A stretch of 64,000 bases of DNA from Dactylorhiza incarnata (taxonomy: Eukaryota; Streptophyta; Magnoliopsida; Asparagales; Orchidaceae). Where the stretch lies: NCBI GenBank assembly GCA_033032865.1, contig JAWHQI010000005.1:14346001-14410000 (forward strand), read 5' to 3'. Below are positions 36,496-47,727 of the stretch, piece by piece. Both the position numbers and the translations under genes were made by a program. Numbering within the stretch: position 1 is the stretch's first letter; each line of letters begins with the position of its first letter. The notes beneath the pieces are model-generated. The model was not told the origin of the DNA, ran no database searches, and saw only the letters and a list, made by a program, of their open reading frames with translations.

Positions 36496-38086
36496 ATGGC
36501 GTCTCATGATCTCGCCTCTACTAGTGGGGGAAATTTTCTTATAAATGAAAAATCTTTGGCACCACCTTTATTTGAAGGCAAAAATTATAATGGGTGGAAA
36601 ATTCTTATGGAAAAATTTCTTAAATCTTTGGATATTGAAGTATGGAATATGACAATTAAAATGCCCCCAAGTATTTTAAATAAAAATGAAATGTTTTAAA
36701 TGCCAAATCAATGAATAGTATATATTGTGCATTAGATCAAAATATTTTCAAACTTATTTATACACTTCCTACTGCTTATGAAGTTTGGAAATTTCTTGAG
36801 AATTCTTATTGTCTTCCTTCCATAGATGATGAACAAGAGCAATTCCTTATGGACTCAAGAGAAGAAACTGTTGAGGACTTATGCTTGGAGGAAGAAGAAT
36901 ACAACATCACAATATTGGACTCATTTGTTGATAACACTTCAACAAAAGAGAAGACGGAAATTCAACTATGGAAGAATAATGCGAAGAAGATGTCAAAGGA
37001 ACCCTTGGATCAAATCTTGCCTCATCCCATAGCAATGTAAGAAAATCAAAAACTTCTCTTTTTGTAACAAATTCTATTTCTACATCTCGTATGCTTAAAT
37101 TTGTTAAACGTAAAATTTTAAAGTTAAAAATTGCTAATTCCAAATTACGTTTAGAAAATAAATCTTTAAAAGCAAACAATAGCGTAGAATCAAATATTGA
37201 TGTGTTAAATTCTCTTTCATGCTCTTTAGTTAAAATTCATATTCTTTGTTTTGATTGCAATCTATTAAAAGAAAAATTCAAGGATATTGAAAAAGGGCTC
37301 TTAGTTTCTAAAAGGCATAATGAAAAATTGATAATTGAAAATGATGTTTTAACTTGTAAGTTAAGACAATTAAAATCTTTTGTTGAAAAAGTTCTAATTT
37401 CTAGTAATGACTTTCATCATAAGATTTTGAATAAAAACAAATTAACTTACAAAATCATTTCTAAAAAGGACCATTTTCATACATCAACTAAAAAGGAGTT
37501 TAGTTTCAAAAAGAATTATGACCCTCACAAAATTCTTAAGAGTCACTATTATAAGTCTCAATATATTTTCAATTACGACTCAAATTTAAAAATTCCTTTT
37601 CATGAAAATCAAACTATAAAATATTATCCTTCATATTATAAGAGTTTGTCTATAAGGAAGAGTGGAAATGGAAATCATCAAAATAAGAATCAATAATTTA
37701 AAATTGATTGTAACCCACTCTTTCAACAATCACTTCTAAAGAAAGACAATCACTCTTATAAACTTTCAAAGAATACATATAATAAAATTCATGATGATTA
37801 TCAACATCAAGCTATTTTGAAAAATAATTTGAATAAACATAAACCCATAATGAATTATTTTACAAACAACTATCATCATATAAATATGTCACATAATCAT
37901 TATATGGATTTAAGTGATAAAAAACCAACGTATGAATGGAGACCCATAAAGAAAAATGGCATATCATCTTTAATTGAAAAAGCCCATTCATCATTATCTT
38001 CTAAAAAGCCACCACGATGTATTTGGGTACCCAAAGGAACCATCCCACTTGGTCACCTTTGGATACCTAAATCTCTTATTCATTAA
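36496..38086 (+). pseudogene. S2 gag-like pseudogene
   Basis: Homologue of the S1 gag. The N-terminus MASHDLASTSGGNF and LFEGKNYNGWKILMEKF match S1, as does the C-terminus RCIWVPKG...LWIPKSLIH. The reading moves through three frames: 36496-36699, then 36711-37040, then 37091 onwards. A stop at 37694-37696 and further loss precede the last block, 37817-38086. The middle is lysine-rich, probably coiled coil, and I see no zinc knuckle. Confidence 0.88.
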
Positions 38087-38100
38087 TATCCATTCATTTG

Positions 38101-38148
38101 CATGAAGTAGAAACAATTAAAAATGAAATATCAATACTCTACTTCATG
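38101..38148 (+). other. Conserved stem-loop just after the S2 gag end
   Basis: Arms CATGAAGTAGA (38101-38111) and TCTACTTCATG (38138-38148) pair perfectly over 11 bp, with a 26-base loop. Arms and position match S1 10432-10480 while the loop and flanks differ. Confidence 0.75.
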
Positions 38149-39950
38149 ATGTGCTTTATTTCTTTTTCTTTTGTTTATTTTGTATTTTTTGATCCAAAAT
38201 GTTTATGGTCACTTTATATTTCATAATATATGACTTACTCATCTTAAGCCAAATGATTATCAATTCAACATAATTAAAATTGAACATAAAGTCATATGAT
38301 TTTAAAGTGACTTACCTATCATTTTTTTAAAATTGTTTATATATATCCTTTTAAATCCCTTACCCATCAATGTCTTGAATTATCATTATAATTTGAATAT
38401 TGAAATTATTATCAAGACTAATGAATTTATTTTAAAGAATGGATTTAAATGGTTTATTAAAGGGCTTAGGATAAAAATTAAAATGCATAATATTTTTTGA
38501 TTATTTTCTATTTTGTTTGTTGCATATGTTAGCCAATATATTGAAAAATATTATCAAATAAAATCGAAAACAAACATTCACAAAACGCATGTTTAATCTT
38601 TCAAAAATGCGAGTTTTAGATCAAAACTTTAAACAGTCATATCTTTTGATCCGCTTGTCCGATTTTTGCATTTAATATCTTTTCGAAAAGAGCACAGAAA
38701 TCTCCATCCAATGGAGAACCAAACTTGCCCGTTCAAATTCGTTTGGTGCTATAAAATTGCCCAATCTCAACTTTGTTAAAAAAGTTATATCAATTTTCTT
38801 ATTTCGGCAATTTATGTGTCTTTGGATTCTTCATCACATGATATCCTTTGTATATTGTGTGTAATGTGTGTCACCATTGTCTGCATGTATTTAGACCTTC
38901 GAATCATCCTGTATCATTAAGTTCAAATCAAAAGTTTAATCATTTCATTCTTGGTCTAACGAAAAATAATTTGAATTCTTCTCATATTACATGCAACATT
39001 ATCCCCATTAATCCTCTATGGTAACATTGCATTAAAACTCATCATCCTAGCATCACTTCTTATTTTATGCTTAAATTTATATGTTAGGTATAACATTTAC
39101 AATGTTATTCAAATTTCATGATAACTATGTGATTTATAATAAAATACTAAAATTCCAACAACCACATAGTTTATGGATTAACTATTAGAATATATATGAA
39201 TATTGTATCAAGAATCATATATTATCTTGCAAAACCAAAGATCAATAGTTTCAATTATTGAGGGCAATTTTATTATAAATTTCAAAATATTATATATGTG
39301 ATCTTTGTCTTTGATATGATTACATGATCATCATTTTCTAGACTTAAAAATCAAACATGCTTATTCAAAAGAAAATCACCAAATCATTTTGTCATAAGTT
39401 TAGAAGGAATAGAATTCACATACATCATGATGATCTATCATATATTCTATGCAAAATTCTCTATAATCATAAATCATAATTCATGTTTTACCAAGAAATA
39501 TCTAAAATCAATAATGTTTATCACCTAGGAATTATGAATCTTATGATAAAAATATGAATAATGTTTTCTTTACATTATTTGATGTATTGATATGCTTTGC
39601 TAGTGATTGCATGTATCTCTCATATTTGTAGACTCTAGAATCAACTTTGTAATGAAAGTATAAATCAAAGTTAATCATCACTCTATTCTAGATCTATAAT
39701 ATGAAACTCTATTTTGGAATACATGCAATATTAATATTAATTTTATGACATGACATTAAACCCAAAACTCATCATACTAGCTTTATCACTTATTGAATAT
39801 TAGTAATTGTGCTAGTTATCTCATATCATCATCTAATAAAAGTAGAAAAATGATGCGGCAATATATAACTCATCACATAAAACAAAACCCATAGTTTATA
39901 AATCAACCCATAGTTTAAAAGCATAGGTTATCCAAAGATTATTCACTTAT

Positions 39951-40188
39951 GACTTCATATCTCATAATAGTGGGGGCTTAGGGTTGTATGCATTAGAGAC
40001 CTAACCTCTAAGTCATGTCTTATCCTTAACCTGGGAGGGTTTCAGTGGGGCCTTGCGAGGCACTGGGGGGAAAGAGTGCTTGGTTGAGCATTCTCTAGTG
40101 TGTGCATATGGGATTAACACCCCAACCTACGGCATGTGTGTAGCTCCTCATGCCCATCCGTCACTTAGTACGGGGCTAGGGTGTAGAC
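39951..40188 (+). other. Conserved 240-bp GC-rich island, S2 copy
   Basis: Collinear with S1 13891-14130, including the GGGGCCTTGCGAGGCACTGG hairpin at 40042-40066. It is much more conserved than its AT-rich flanks. Confidence 0.65.
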
Positions 40189-40504
40189 ATTTAGTGGGGT
40201 AGTTTTTTAATCTTAAAACATACTTATATTACTCTTTGCATGATTATTTTATTTACTTATCACTCAATTCATGAATATTTTGGGTTGTTTAATAAAAAAT
40301 GTCCTCGTGTTTGCATAATTTATCTTTTTGAGCTTAAATGTTTTTGTAAAACACATGTATTTGAAAAAGCTAAAGTTTTATGCAAATTTGAGCAATCAAG
40401 ACATCTCCAAAAATTACAAAATTTCTGCAAAAGACTTCTCTAAGGACACTTAATAAATATCAAAAATCCGATTTTTCAAATTCTCGAAAATCATGTACAG
40501 TTTC

Positions 40505-40535
40505 CAGCGTTAGCCCTAACGCCAGCGTTAGCGTT
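40505..40535. repeat. S2 internal copy of the LTR palindrome motif
   Basis: AGCGTTAGCCCTAACGCC followed by AGCGTTAGCG resembles the TAACGC/GCGTTA motifs that bracket the S2 LTR array. It lies at the position homologous to the S1 internal motif (11701-11728). Confidence 0.65.
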
Positions 40536-41377
40536 GATGTTGGCATTTTCTGATTTTTAAAATTTCTAAAAATACTTTAAAACAAGTTAGTTTATATTTA
40601 CTGATTTGTTTTTGAATTTCTGACATTTATTATCTTTGTTTTAATTTATATTTAAGAAAATCAACTACAAAAATTCAAAATTCAAAATTACAAAAATATG
40701 TTTTTTGAGATTTGTGTTTTATTCATATTATGAAAAATCAACTACAAAAGTTCAAAATTTAAAAATACAAAAATATGTTTTTGAGATTTGTGTTTTTATT
40801 CATATTATGAAAAATCAACTACAAAAGTTCAAAATTCAAAAATACAAAAATATGTTTTTGTGATTTTATGTTTTTATCTCATTAAAAAAATGATAAAACA
40901 AAAAAAATTGTATGATCTTTATTGCTAATATCAAGCATGAATGAATTCTATTATTTAGAATTATTTACAATGTTAAAATTTATTCCTTCAAATTACTATG
41001 AACATTGTTTTTTTATCATGCTTTAATATATCTATTTAAAGTGCATCAATTGTATTGAAAAATATGTATAGAACCAAGCTTAGCATGCCTCTAAGTATGA
41101 GTAAATGTATTATGATTGATAATGATACCTTTCACTCACTTATTTTGGTAATAAACATGTGTGTTTAAATCTAAAAATGCTTGATTGTGTATTGTATTTG
41201 TACAATAAATTATAACTTGCATAAGTTTATTACCTACACTACATTTGAATTGCACTTATGAAATTTTGAAAAGTGGTTAAGTTTTAAAAATTGTGGGTTT
41301 GCAAAACAAGTTTATTCGGAGAATGTTGTCGCACAAATGTGAACAAAAAATTATATATGTAGACAACTATAACTCCA

Positions 41378-41439
41378 TCAAGCACTACTTGAATCTCCTG
41401 ATAAGTCTTCATAAGCATTGTGAGGTTGAGCACCTTTGA
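41378..41439 (+). other. 61-nt structured module, S2 copy
   Basis: Same core (CTGATAAGTCTTCATAAGC) and outer arms TCAAG / CTTTGA. The inner arms AATCT / AGGTT pair through one G-U. It is followed by AAAGAATAGTAAAG as after S1 copy 1. Confidence 0.55.
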
Positions 41440-42082
41440 AAGAATAGTAAAGTTTCTTGTGCAACCCTTGATTAATACACCACTTTTTATAAAATAGTGT
41501 GCATTAAAGTGTGTGAAAGTTAATTTACTTGTGTTTTATTGTGCACTTTACTTTACATATGTCTTGTATTTTGTGATTTAAATCAATTGTTTACATTGCC
41601 CAAAATACACTTATGTGCACATTATTATCTTTCATAACACTTCTTCTCATGAGTATTAGATTCTAATACTTTATCTATACTACTCTTTATATAAAAAATA
41701 CACTAGATTACCTAGCATGATCTCTACAATGTTTTGGTATCTCTTGAACTTATAATTAAGTAACATTGTAGTATATTCTTTTTGATATGTTCATTTTCAT
41801 GTTTGGTATCTTTATGATAAACTATGAGATTTCAAAAAGGTTAAAACATCTTTACATTTTGAACTTAACACTCATATTTTTACTTATGCTTTTCAAGCTT
41901 ACAAAAAGATGTTTCTTATAATCTTCCGCTTGCTTACAACTCTTATCTTTTTATTTAAAATCTCTTATGTATACTATGCTTAAATTCTTTATCATTATCT
42001 ATATTACAAAAGCTCGATCATGCTTTATCTTTTATAAGAAATGCCTCCTTACTACCCTCACCCTACCTTCTTTTGATAATTC

Positions 42083-42308
42083 CAAAAGGGGGAGATTAAT
42101 TGAAGAAATCTATATAGGAGAAATATAGAAGAATATGGGGAGACTAATTAATGTAATCTATCATTTAGGGGGAGTAAAACATAAATTGCATTTATGTAGG
42201 GGGAGCATTAAGATAGGGGAGTATGCACATTTTCATGCATATCAAATATTATAGTTACACTTTAATGATTTCTTGCTAAGAGGATTTGTTATTATCAAAA
42301 GGGGGAGA
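42083..42308 (+). other. S2 multiple polypurine tracts and 3' PPT
   Basis: AAAAGGGGGAGA at about 42083-42095, several TAGGGGGAG tracts between 42130 and 42225, and CAAAAGGGGGAGA at 42296-42308 just before the 3' LTR, the Sirevirus pattern. Confidence 0.85.
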
Positions 42309-42309
42309 T

Positions 42310-43745
42310 TGTTGGACATGTGTGTCACATCCTTTTGTTTGAGAATAACAAATCCCAAATTATATTTGATCTTGCTTGTCGTGTATTTAGAGTGTGCAGG
42401 AACTATAGGTGCAATACTCCACAGGTAGAAAACAGATTGGAGACGACTCTCTGGAAAGTGTGTTAATGCTCGTGTTAGGTATTAACGCCAGCGTTAACAA
42501 CCGCTGAGAAGGAAACTGCTAAGATGGCGCTCGACAAAACCTAATGGAACCTGCGTTCGACGAACTCTAAAGGAAACTGCGTTGGACGAACATGGAGTTC
42601 CGTTCGACAAAATTGCATGCGCTCGACGAAATTGCGCTCGACAAGCTGCGTTCGACGAACTTGGAGTTCCGTTCAACGAACTGAGCCCGAGCTCGACGAA
42701 AATGCGCTTGACAAATTGGGTTCGACAAAATTGATTCTGTTTGATGAAGTTGGTTTCTGCCACGATCCTGACAGTTGCGAAGTGGGTTTCCGTTCGACGA
42801 AGGAGCGTTCGACAAAAATAGTTCGCTCGACGAAATTTGGTTCTATCACGCTCCCAGCGCTATGCACGATCTCAGCAACTGCCGTACACGATTCACTAAC
42901 GCCGGGAGGTAGCCTTAACGCTACGCGTTAGCTCCAGTGGTTATATAAAGACCTGATTTCATTTTTGCTGATGGCTTGAAGGATTATTGAAGCATTTTAT
43001 TCCAGAAATCTGAGAGAGCTTCCAGAGATATACTTGTGCCAAAACTCCATTATTGTTATGTTGGATCTCCCACAAAAATCTTAAGGAGAATTCTGGAGGA
43101 GGACTACGTCACGCTACATCTGAAGGACGATCGCTTCGACCTCGCTCATATTACAGGGATCCTTCATCTCCAACTTCAGAAGATCTCATAGGAAGTTTTT
43201 ATTATTATCTTTACTTTCATTCCATATATTTTTGTAACCATTTAGAGATTTTGCCTTGTGTTGGCGACAAGGACTGGGTAGGACTTAGGGAGGAATTCGG
43301 CTTGTGTTGGCGAATAGGTATAGGTGATTAGATCTAGGGGGTGCTCGAGGCCATATCCAGGGAAGGATTGGCTAGAGTGGCATGAGGCCTTATCCGGGGA
43401 AGGATAGGCTAAAGCCAACCGGTTTGTGGGGATACAAGTCGGTATAGAAAAGGAAAAATTGTTTTATTTTGTACGCCTCCGATTTTAAGCGATATTGAAA
43501 TCAAATTTATGTAAACACCTTTTTATATAATATAATCATGTCTTTTTTTGTGTTTACTTGATTTCTATCATTTGGCATAATTTATAAAATTGCAAATTAT
43601 AATTGTTTCCTCCTTAAGTTAAATTGTTATTTCGTTCTAATTTTCTCTAAACAATTAAGTAAATTGTCTAAAAATTTATAAAGAATTTTATTCCCTTATT
43701 CACCCCCCCCCCCCTCCCCATCTAAGGGCGCCAATCGATCCAACA
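42310..43745 (+). repeat. S2 3' LTR
   Basis: 1436 bp, collinear with the 5' LTR, with its array at 42461-42932 and TATATAA at 42942-42948. It ends CCAACA before the duplicated CATGG. Confidence 0.94.
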
Positions 43746-43750
43746 CATGG

Positions 43751-44223
43751 ATGTTGATTATGGAGGAGATTCGGATGATCGGAGATCGACATCTGGATAT
43801 GTCTTTATGACAGGCTCAACAGCTATATCATGGTGCAGCAAGAAGCAGGATTCTGTGTCTGTCTCTACCACAGAAGCGGAGTACAAAGCTTCGGCTTTGG
43901 CGGCTCAGGAAGCCATCTGGCTTAGGAGGCTTGTGGAAGACATTCATAGGGAGGTGCGAGGTCCTACTCTGCTACGTGGTGACAATGAGAGTTCTCTCAA
44001 ACTGGTGAACAATCCAATTTGTCACGGGCGTACGAATCACATGGAGATTCATCACCATTTCATTCGTGAGAAGGTGTTGGAGGAATCTCTGACTGTTGAG
44101 CATGTGCAGAGCAAGGAGAATATTGCTGACATATTTACTAAGCCGCTGTCGAAGGGATCATTTGGTCGGTTGCAGAGTTTGCTTGGGCTAACTTCCACTT
44201 CCAACTTCAAGGGGGAGTGTTAA
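43751..44223 (+). pseudogene. C1 pol, 3' part: RNase H
   Basis: Continues the C1 polyprotein after S2. The codons at the break rejoin in frame once one CATGG copy is discounted. It holds the copia RNase H blocks [22 protein letters not shown] and the C-terminal [10 protein letters not shown]. It ends at TAA 44221-44223, just inside the 3' LTR, a common copia layout. Confidence 0.92.
44208..44217 (+). other. C1 polypurine tract
   Basis: CAAGGGGGAG directly before the LTR start TGTTAAA. It overlaps the last codons of pol. Confidence 0.88.
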
Positions 44224-45407
44224 ATTTTTGAAGTGGAAGTGGAATGGTGCTGGGCGGTCTGCAGATTAGAGACCGCGCGGTCTGCGCTGTTCTTCTGGAT
44301 GGTTTTGTCTCAGGCGATCTGTTATGGGCGGTCTGATCTGGGAGATTGCTAATTATCTGGGCGACTTGCGCGGGTTGTTCTGGCGACTTGTTCAAGTCGG
44401 CCAGATGTTCAAGTAGGTCTACCTTCTTGCAGTGACTGGGCGGTCTGACGTGTTGTTCTAGTCGGTCTGGTTACTAAAGAAGTTCTTTGCTTATGCAATA
44501 AGACCGGGCGGTCAGTTTTTGATGATCGCGGTAACCGGGCGGTTTGTGATAACCGTATGATTCCATAAGGGAGTTGTTAGCCTTGTTGAGCTCGGGCGGT
44601 CTGTCTTGTAAGACCGCTAGCGATCTGATGGGCGATTATTGTATCCCGGTCTGTGCGGTGATGACATCTGTCTGCTCGCCTATAAATAGGGGTGCAGGGC
44701 CCGTCATTCATAACGAGAACTGTAAGAACCAAAGTTGGATTGATTGTGCCAGTCTCATTTTTAGGTCGTGCGGTCTGAGATTTTGACTGACCGGTTTGTT
44801 TGTTCACAGGTTAGCAACTAGTAGCTCACGGTCAGCTTTTCTCCTTTCTTCCAGCTTTGAATAAACCAGTCCGGGCGGACTGTGTTTACGTGTTCTTGGA
44901 CTATGCAGCGAACTCAGTTGATCAGGCGGTCTTAAGCGGCCAGGCGATCTTGAGTTGCGGTCTGCAGCAGGGAGCAGTGTCTTCGTCAAGTGTTCGCAGG
45001 TTCTTCTGTGATCTTAAGACCATACGGTCTGGGCGATCAAGGAGTGCGAACTGGTCTTTCAGCAATTGAATAAGCAGCAGGTCGGGCGGTCTGTGATTGC
45101 GGTCTGATAGGTGCGGCTTGTGCTCTGTTCGCGCGGTCTCAGGGGTTATCCGTCTGGCTTGTCTGTTCGCGCGGTCTGGCGATCTCAAGTTGTCAAGTTG
45201 CCAGCAGCTTGTATTTTGTTTTTTGTGCTTCTCTCCTCCGTGATTCTTATGAATCATGTCTTTCTATGTATACCTCGAATTGTAAAGATATAGTTAATAC
45301 CAAATCACTATTTGGTCTTCCCATTATCATTGTGTTGCTATACTTGTGGAAAGTTTTGTGAAGTGTTCCGCATTTTACTTCATCTCCGGACCTCAAGTTT
45401 TTTAACA
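44218..45407 (+). repeat. C1 3' LTR
   Basis: 1190 bp, TGTTAAA to TTTAACA. GCGGTCTG/AGACCGC units run from 44254 to about 45190, on both sides of TATAAATA (44681-44688). Frames inside the LTR such as 44574-44786 recur in the 5' copy but show no protein family. Confidence 0.93.
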
Positions 45408-45412
45408 TGGGT

Positions 45413-47565
45413 ATGCAAAGCCTGCCACGGTACCTCAAGGTACCCTCAACATCGATCGAGAAATCCGGCAACTCACCTCTCTCTGCTCTACCTCAGAGGT
45501 GCTGCAAATCCAGATCATCCTTCTGATGCGACTTCGCCAGAGTAATCCAGGAAGGTTCTTCAACTTCCATACAAGAAGATACACCCCTGGGCTTCACTGC
45601 GATACTCATCAAAAGGAACTCCTCAACCAGAGACTGCACAGATAGTCCGAAAACAGAAGCCGACTTCCTACTTAGGGCATCCTCCACAACATTCTCCTTG
45701 CATGGGTGATACAGGATCTCCACATTATAATATGCCACGTACTCCAACCACCGACGCTGGCGCAAGTTTAGTTCTCGCTGAGAAAACACGTAAATCAGGC
45801 TCTTGTGATCTGAATAGATCTTACACACCACCCCATACAAGAGATGCCTCCACAGCTTCAGGGCATAAATCACCGCAGCAAACTATAAATCATGCGTCTG
45901 GTAGTTCCTCTCATGAACCTTTAGCTGCCTCAACCCATACGCAATGACCTTGCCTTCTTGCATGAGGACGCACCCAAGGCCTATCCGCGAAGCATCAACA
46001 TAAACCTGAAACTCCACTCCCTCCACAGGGAGGGCCAAAACCAGGGCGGAACACAGTCTTTTCTTTAGCACCTGGAAGGCCTCCTCGCACTGATCGCTCC
46101 AATCAAAAGCTGCACCCTTCCGCGTCAACCTAGTCAGAGGTGCAGAAATACCTGAGAACCCTTCCACAAAGCTCCGATAAAAAGCCTGCCAAACCCAATA
46201 AACTCCAGATTTCCTTAGGCGTTGCTGGTCTTTTCCAATCCAAAACAGCAGCGACCTTAGCTGGGTCCACAGAGATGCCACCCTTTCTCACCCCGTGACC
46301 CAAGAAGGAGACTTGCAAAAGCCAGAACTCACATTTGCTCAGCTTGACATACAGCTTGTGTGCACTCAAAGTAGACATCACCAAACGCAAATGTCGAGCA
46401 TGCTCCTCTTCACTCGACGAATAGACCAACACATCATCTATAAAAACCACCACGAACTGGTCCAGGTAGTCTCGAGAAACCGTATTTATCAAATCCATAA
46501 AGGAAGAGGGTGCATTTGTCAGCCCGAAAGACATCACCAGGAACTCAAAATGCCCATAACGCGTCCGGAAAGCAGTTCGCGGAACATCTTAGTCGCAAAT
46601 CCTCAACTGATGATAACCAGACCGAAGGTCAATCTTCAAGAACACCCAGCTACCCTACAACTGATCGAACAAATCATCAATCCGCGACAACAGATACCTG
46701 TTTTTAATCGTAACCTTGTTCAACTCTCTATAATCAATGCATAGCCTCATCATCCCATCCTTCTTCTTCACAAACAGAACTGGCGCACCCCAAGGCGACG
46801 AACTTGGCCTAATAAAACCAGACTGCAGCAACTCATCCAACTGAGTGCGCAGCTCCTCCAACTCCCACGGCGCCATACGATAGGGTGCCTTTGCAATAGG
46901 GCGGGTCCCAGGCTCCAAATCTATCACAAACTCTACTTCTCGCTCAGGAGGAAGACCAGGAAGGTTGTCGGGAAAAACGTCTGGGAACTCCCGCGCCACA
47001 GGAATATCTTCAACATAAGGCGACGATGCGCAAGCCGCAAGCAGAACTGAGACAAAGCAGACACGTCCAACACACTCCGCCAAGGCCTGGGCACAGACCA
47101 TCGACATAACTGAGGAAGTTTGACACGGGAAGCCAAACACGCTCCTGGGCTGGCCATCATCCATCAGGAAATCCAAACGCTTGTCCTTGCACTAGATCAC
47201 AGCTTCGTAATGGGCTAGCCAATCCATGCCAAAGATCATGTCGAAATCCTCCAAATTGATTACCTTCAAGTCTGCATAGCCCAAAAATTCATCCAAAACA
47301 ATCAGACACTGCCTCATGCACAGATCTGACACCACCAAATCTCCGGACGGGTACTTGACACAAAACAGATCATCAACTCGCTCCAAAGCCCAGCGATGCC
47401 GATCCACAAACTTCTTGGCCACAAAAGAGTGAGTGGCACCAGAGTCAAAAAGAACATTCGCCCAACAATCTCGGGCCTTAAACTCGCCTAACAAGCAGTA
47501 TAAACACACAACATAACAAGGATAAGGCATTAATATAGCGACTAAATTATCATACCAGGATTGAA
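45413..47565 (-). pseudogene. G1 pol, 5' part: protease, RT, RNase H, integrase start
   Basis: Minus-strand chromovirus pol. Protease keeps VLFDSGATHSF and ends DMIFGMDWL. RT runs from about 47176 with [12 protein letters not shown] and FVKKKDG, then [13 protein letters not shown] and FIDDVLVYS. RNase H has [20 protein letters not shown] and VVEDALSRK. The first integrase residues run up to the C1 junction at 45412. Stops and shifts fall near 47180, 46650, 46550, 46200 and 45880. The protease, RT and RNase H motifs are intact. Confidence 0.9.
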
Positions 47566-47727
47566 CTGCAACGAGAACGAGGACGAACCTGATATCACCT
47601 GGTTTGTGCACTGCTCTTCTTCCTTCGTCACTGCATTCAACTTCACCTTCCCTCGATCCATCTGTTGTTGCTGAGGCGGTCGTGGTGTCGCGGCTGGGAA
47701 TGCAAGCTGCTGACCGGCCGACTGGAG

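Larger units (their letters stand above)
38149..42082. other. S2 non-coding AT-rich interior
   Basis: About 3.9 kb without a protein-like frame. Islands matching S1 are listed separately. Near 40650-40900 there are three imperfect repeats of AAAATCAACTACAAAA with TTCAAAATT and ATATGTTTTT. Confidence 0.78.
34998..43745 (+). mobile_element. S2: non-autonomous Sirevirus-like element
   Basis: LTRs TGTTGGACAT...CCAACA with a perfect CATGG duplication (34993-34997 and 43746-43750), inserted in C1 RNase H. The plan is as in S1: initiator-Met primer site, gag only, a hairpin after gag, about 4 kb AT-rich interior with conserved islands, and a purine-tract cluster. It lacks pol, and its gag is broken. 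LTR and gag sequences are clearly diverged from S1. Confidence 0.93.
21155..45407 (+). mobile_element. C1: Ty1/copia element carrying G2 and S2
   Basis: Plus-strand copia element inserted in the G1 integrase. LTRs start TGTTAAA and end TTTAACA. The flanks are CGGGT (21150-21154) and TGGGT (45408-45412), a target duplication with one C/T change. The 5' LTR is split by G2 and RNase H by S2. Gag, protease, integrase, RT and RNase H are all present in copia order but carry several stops and a frameshift. Confidence 0.9.
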
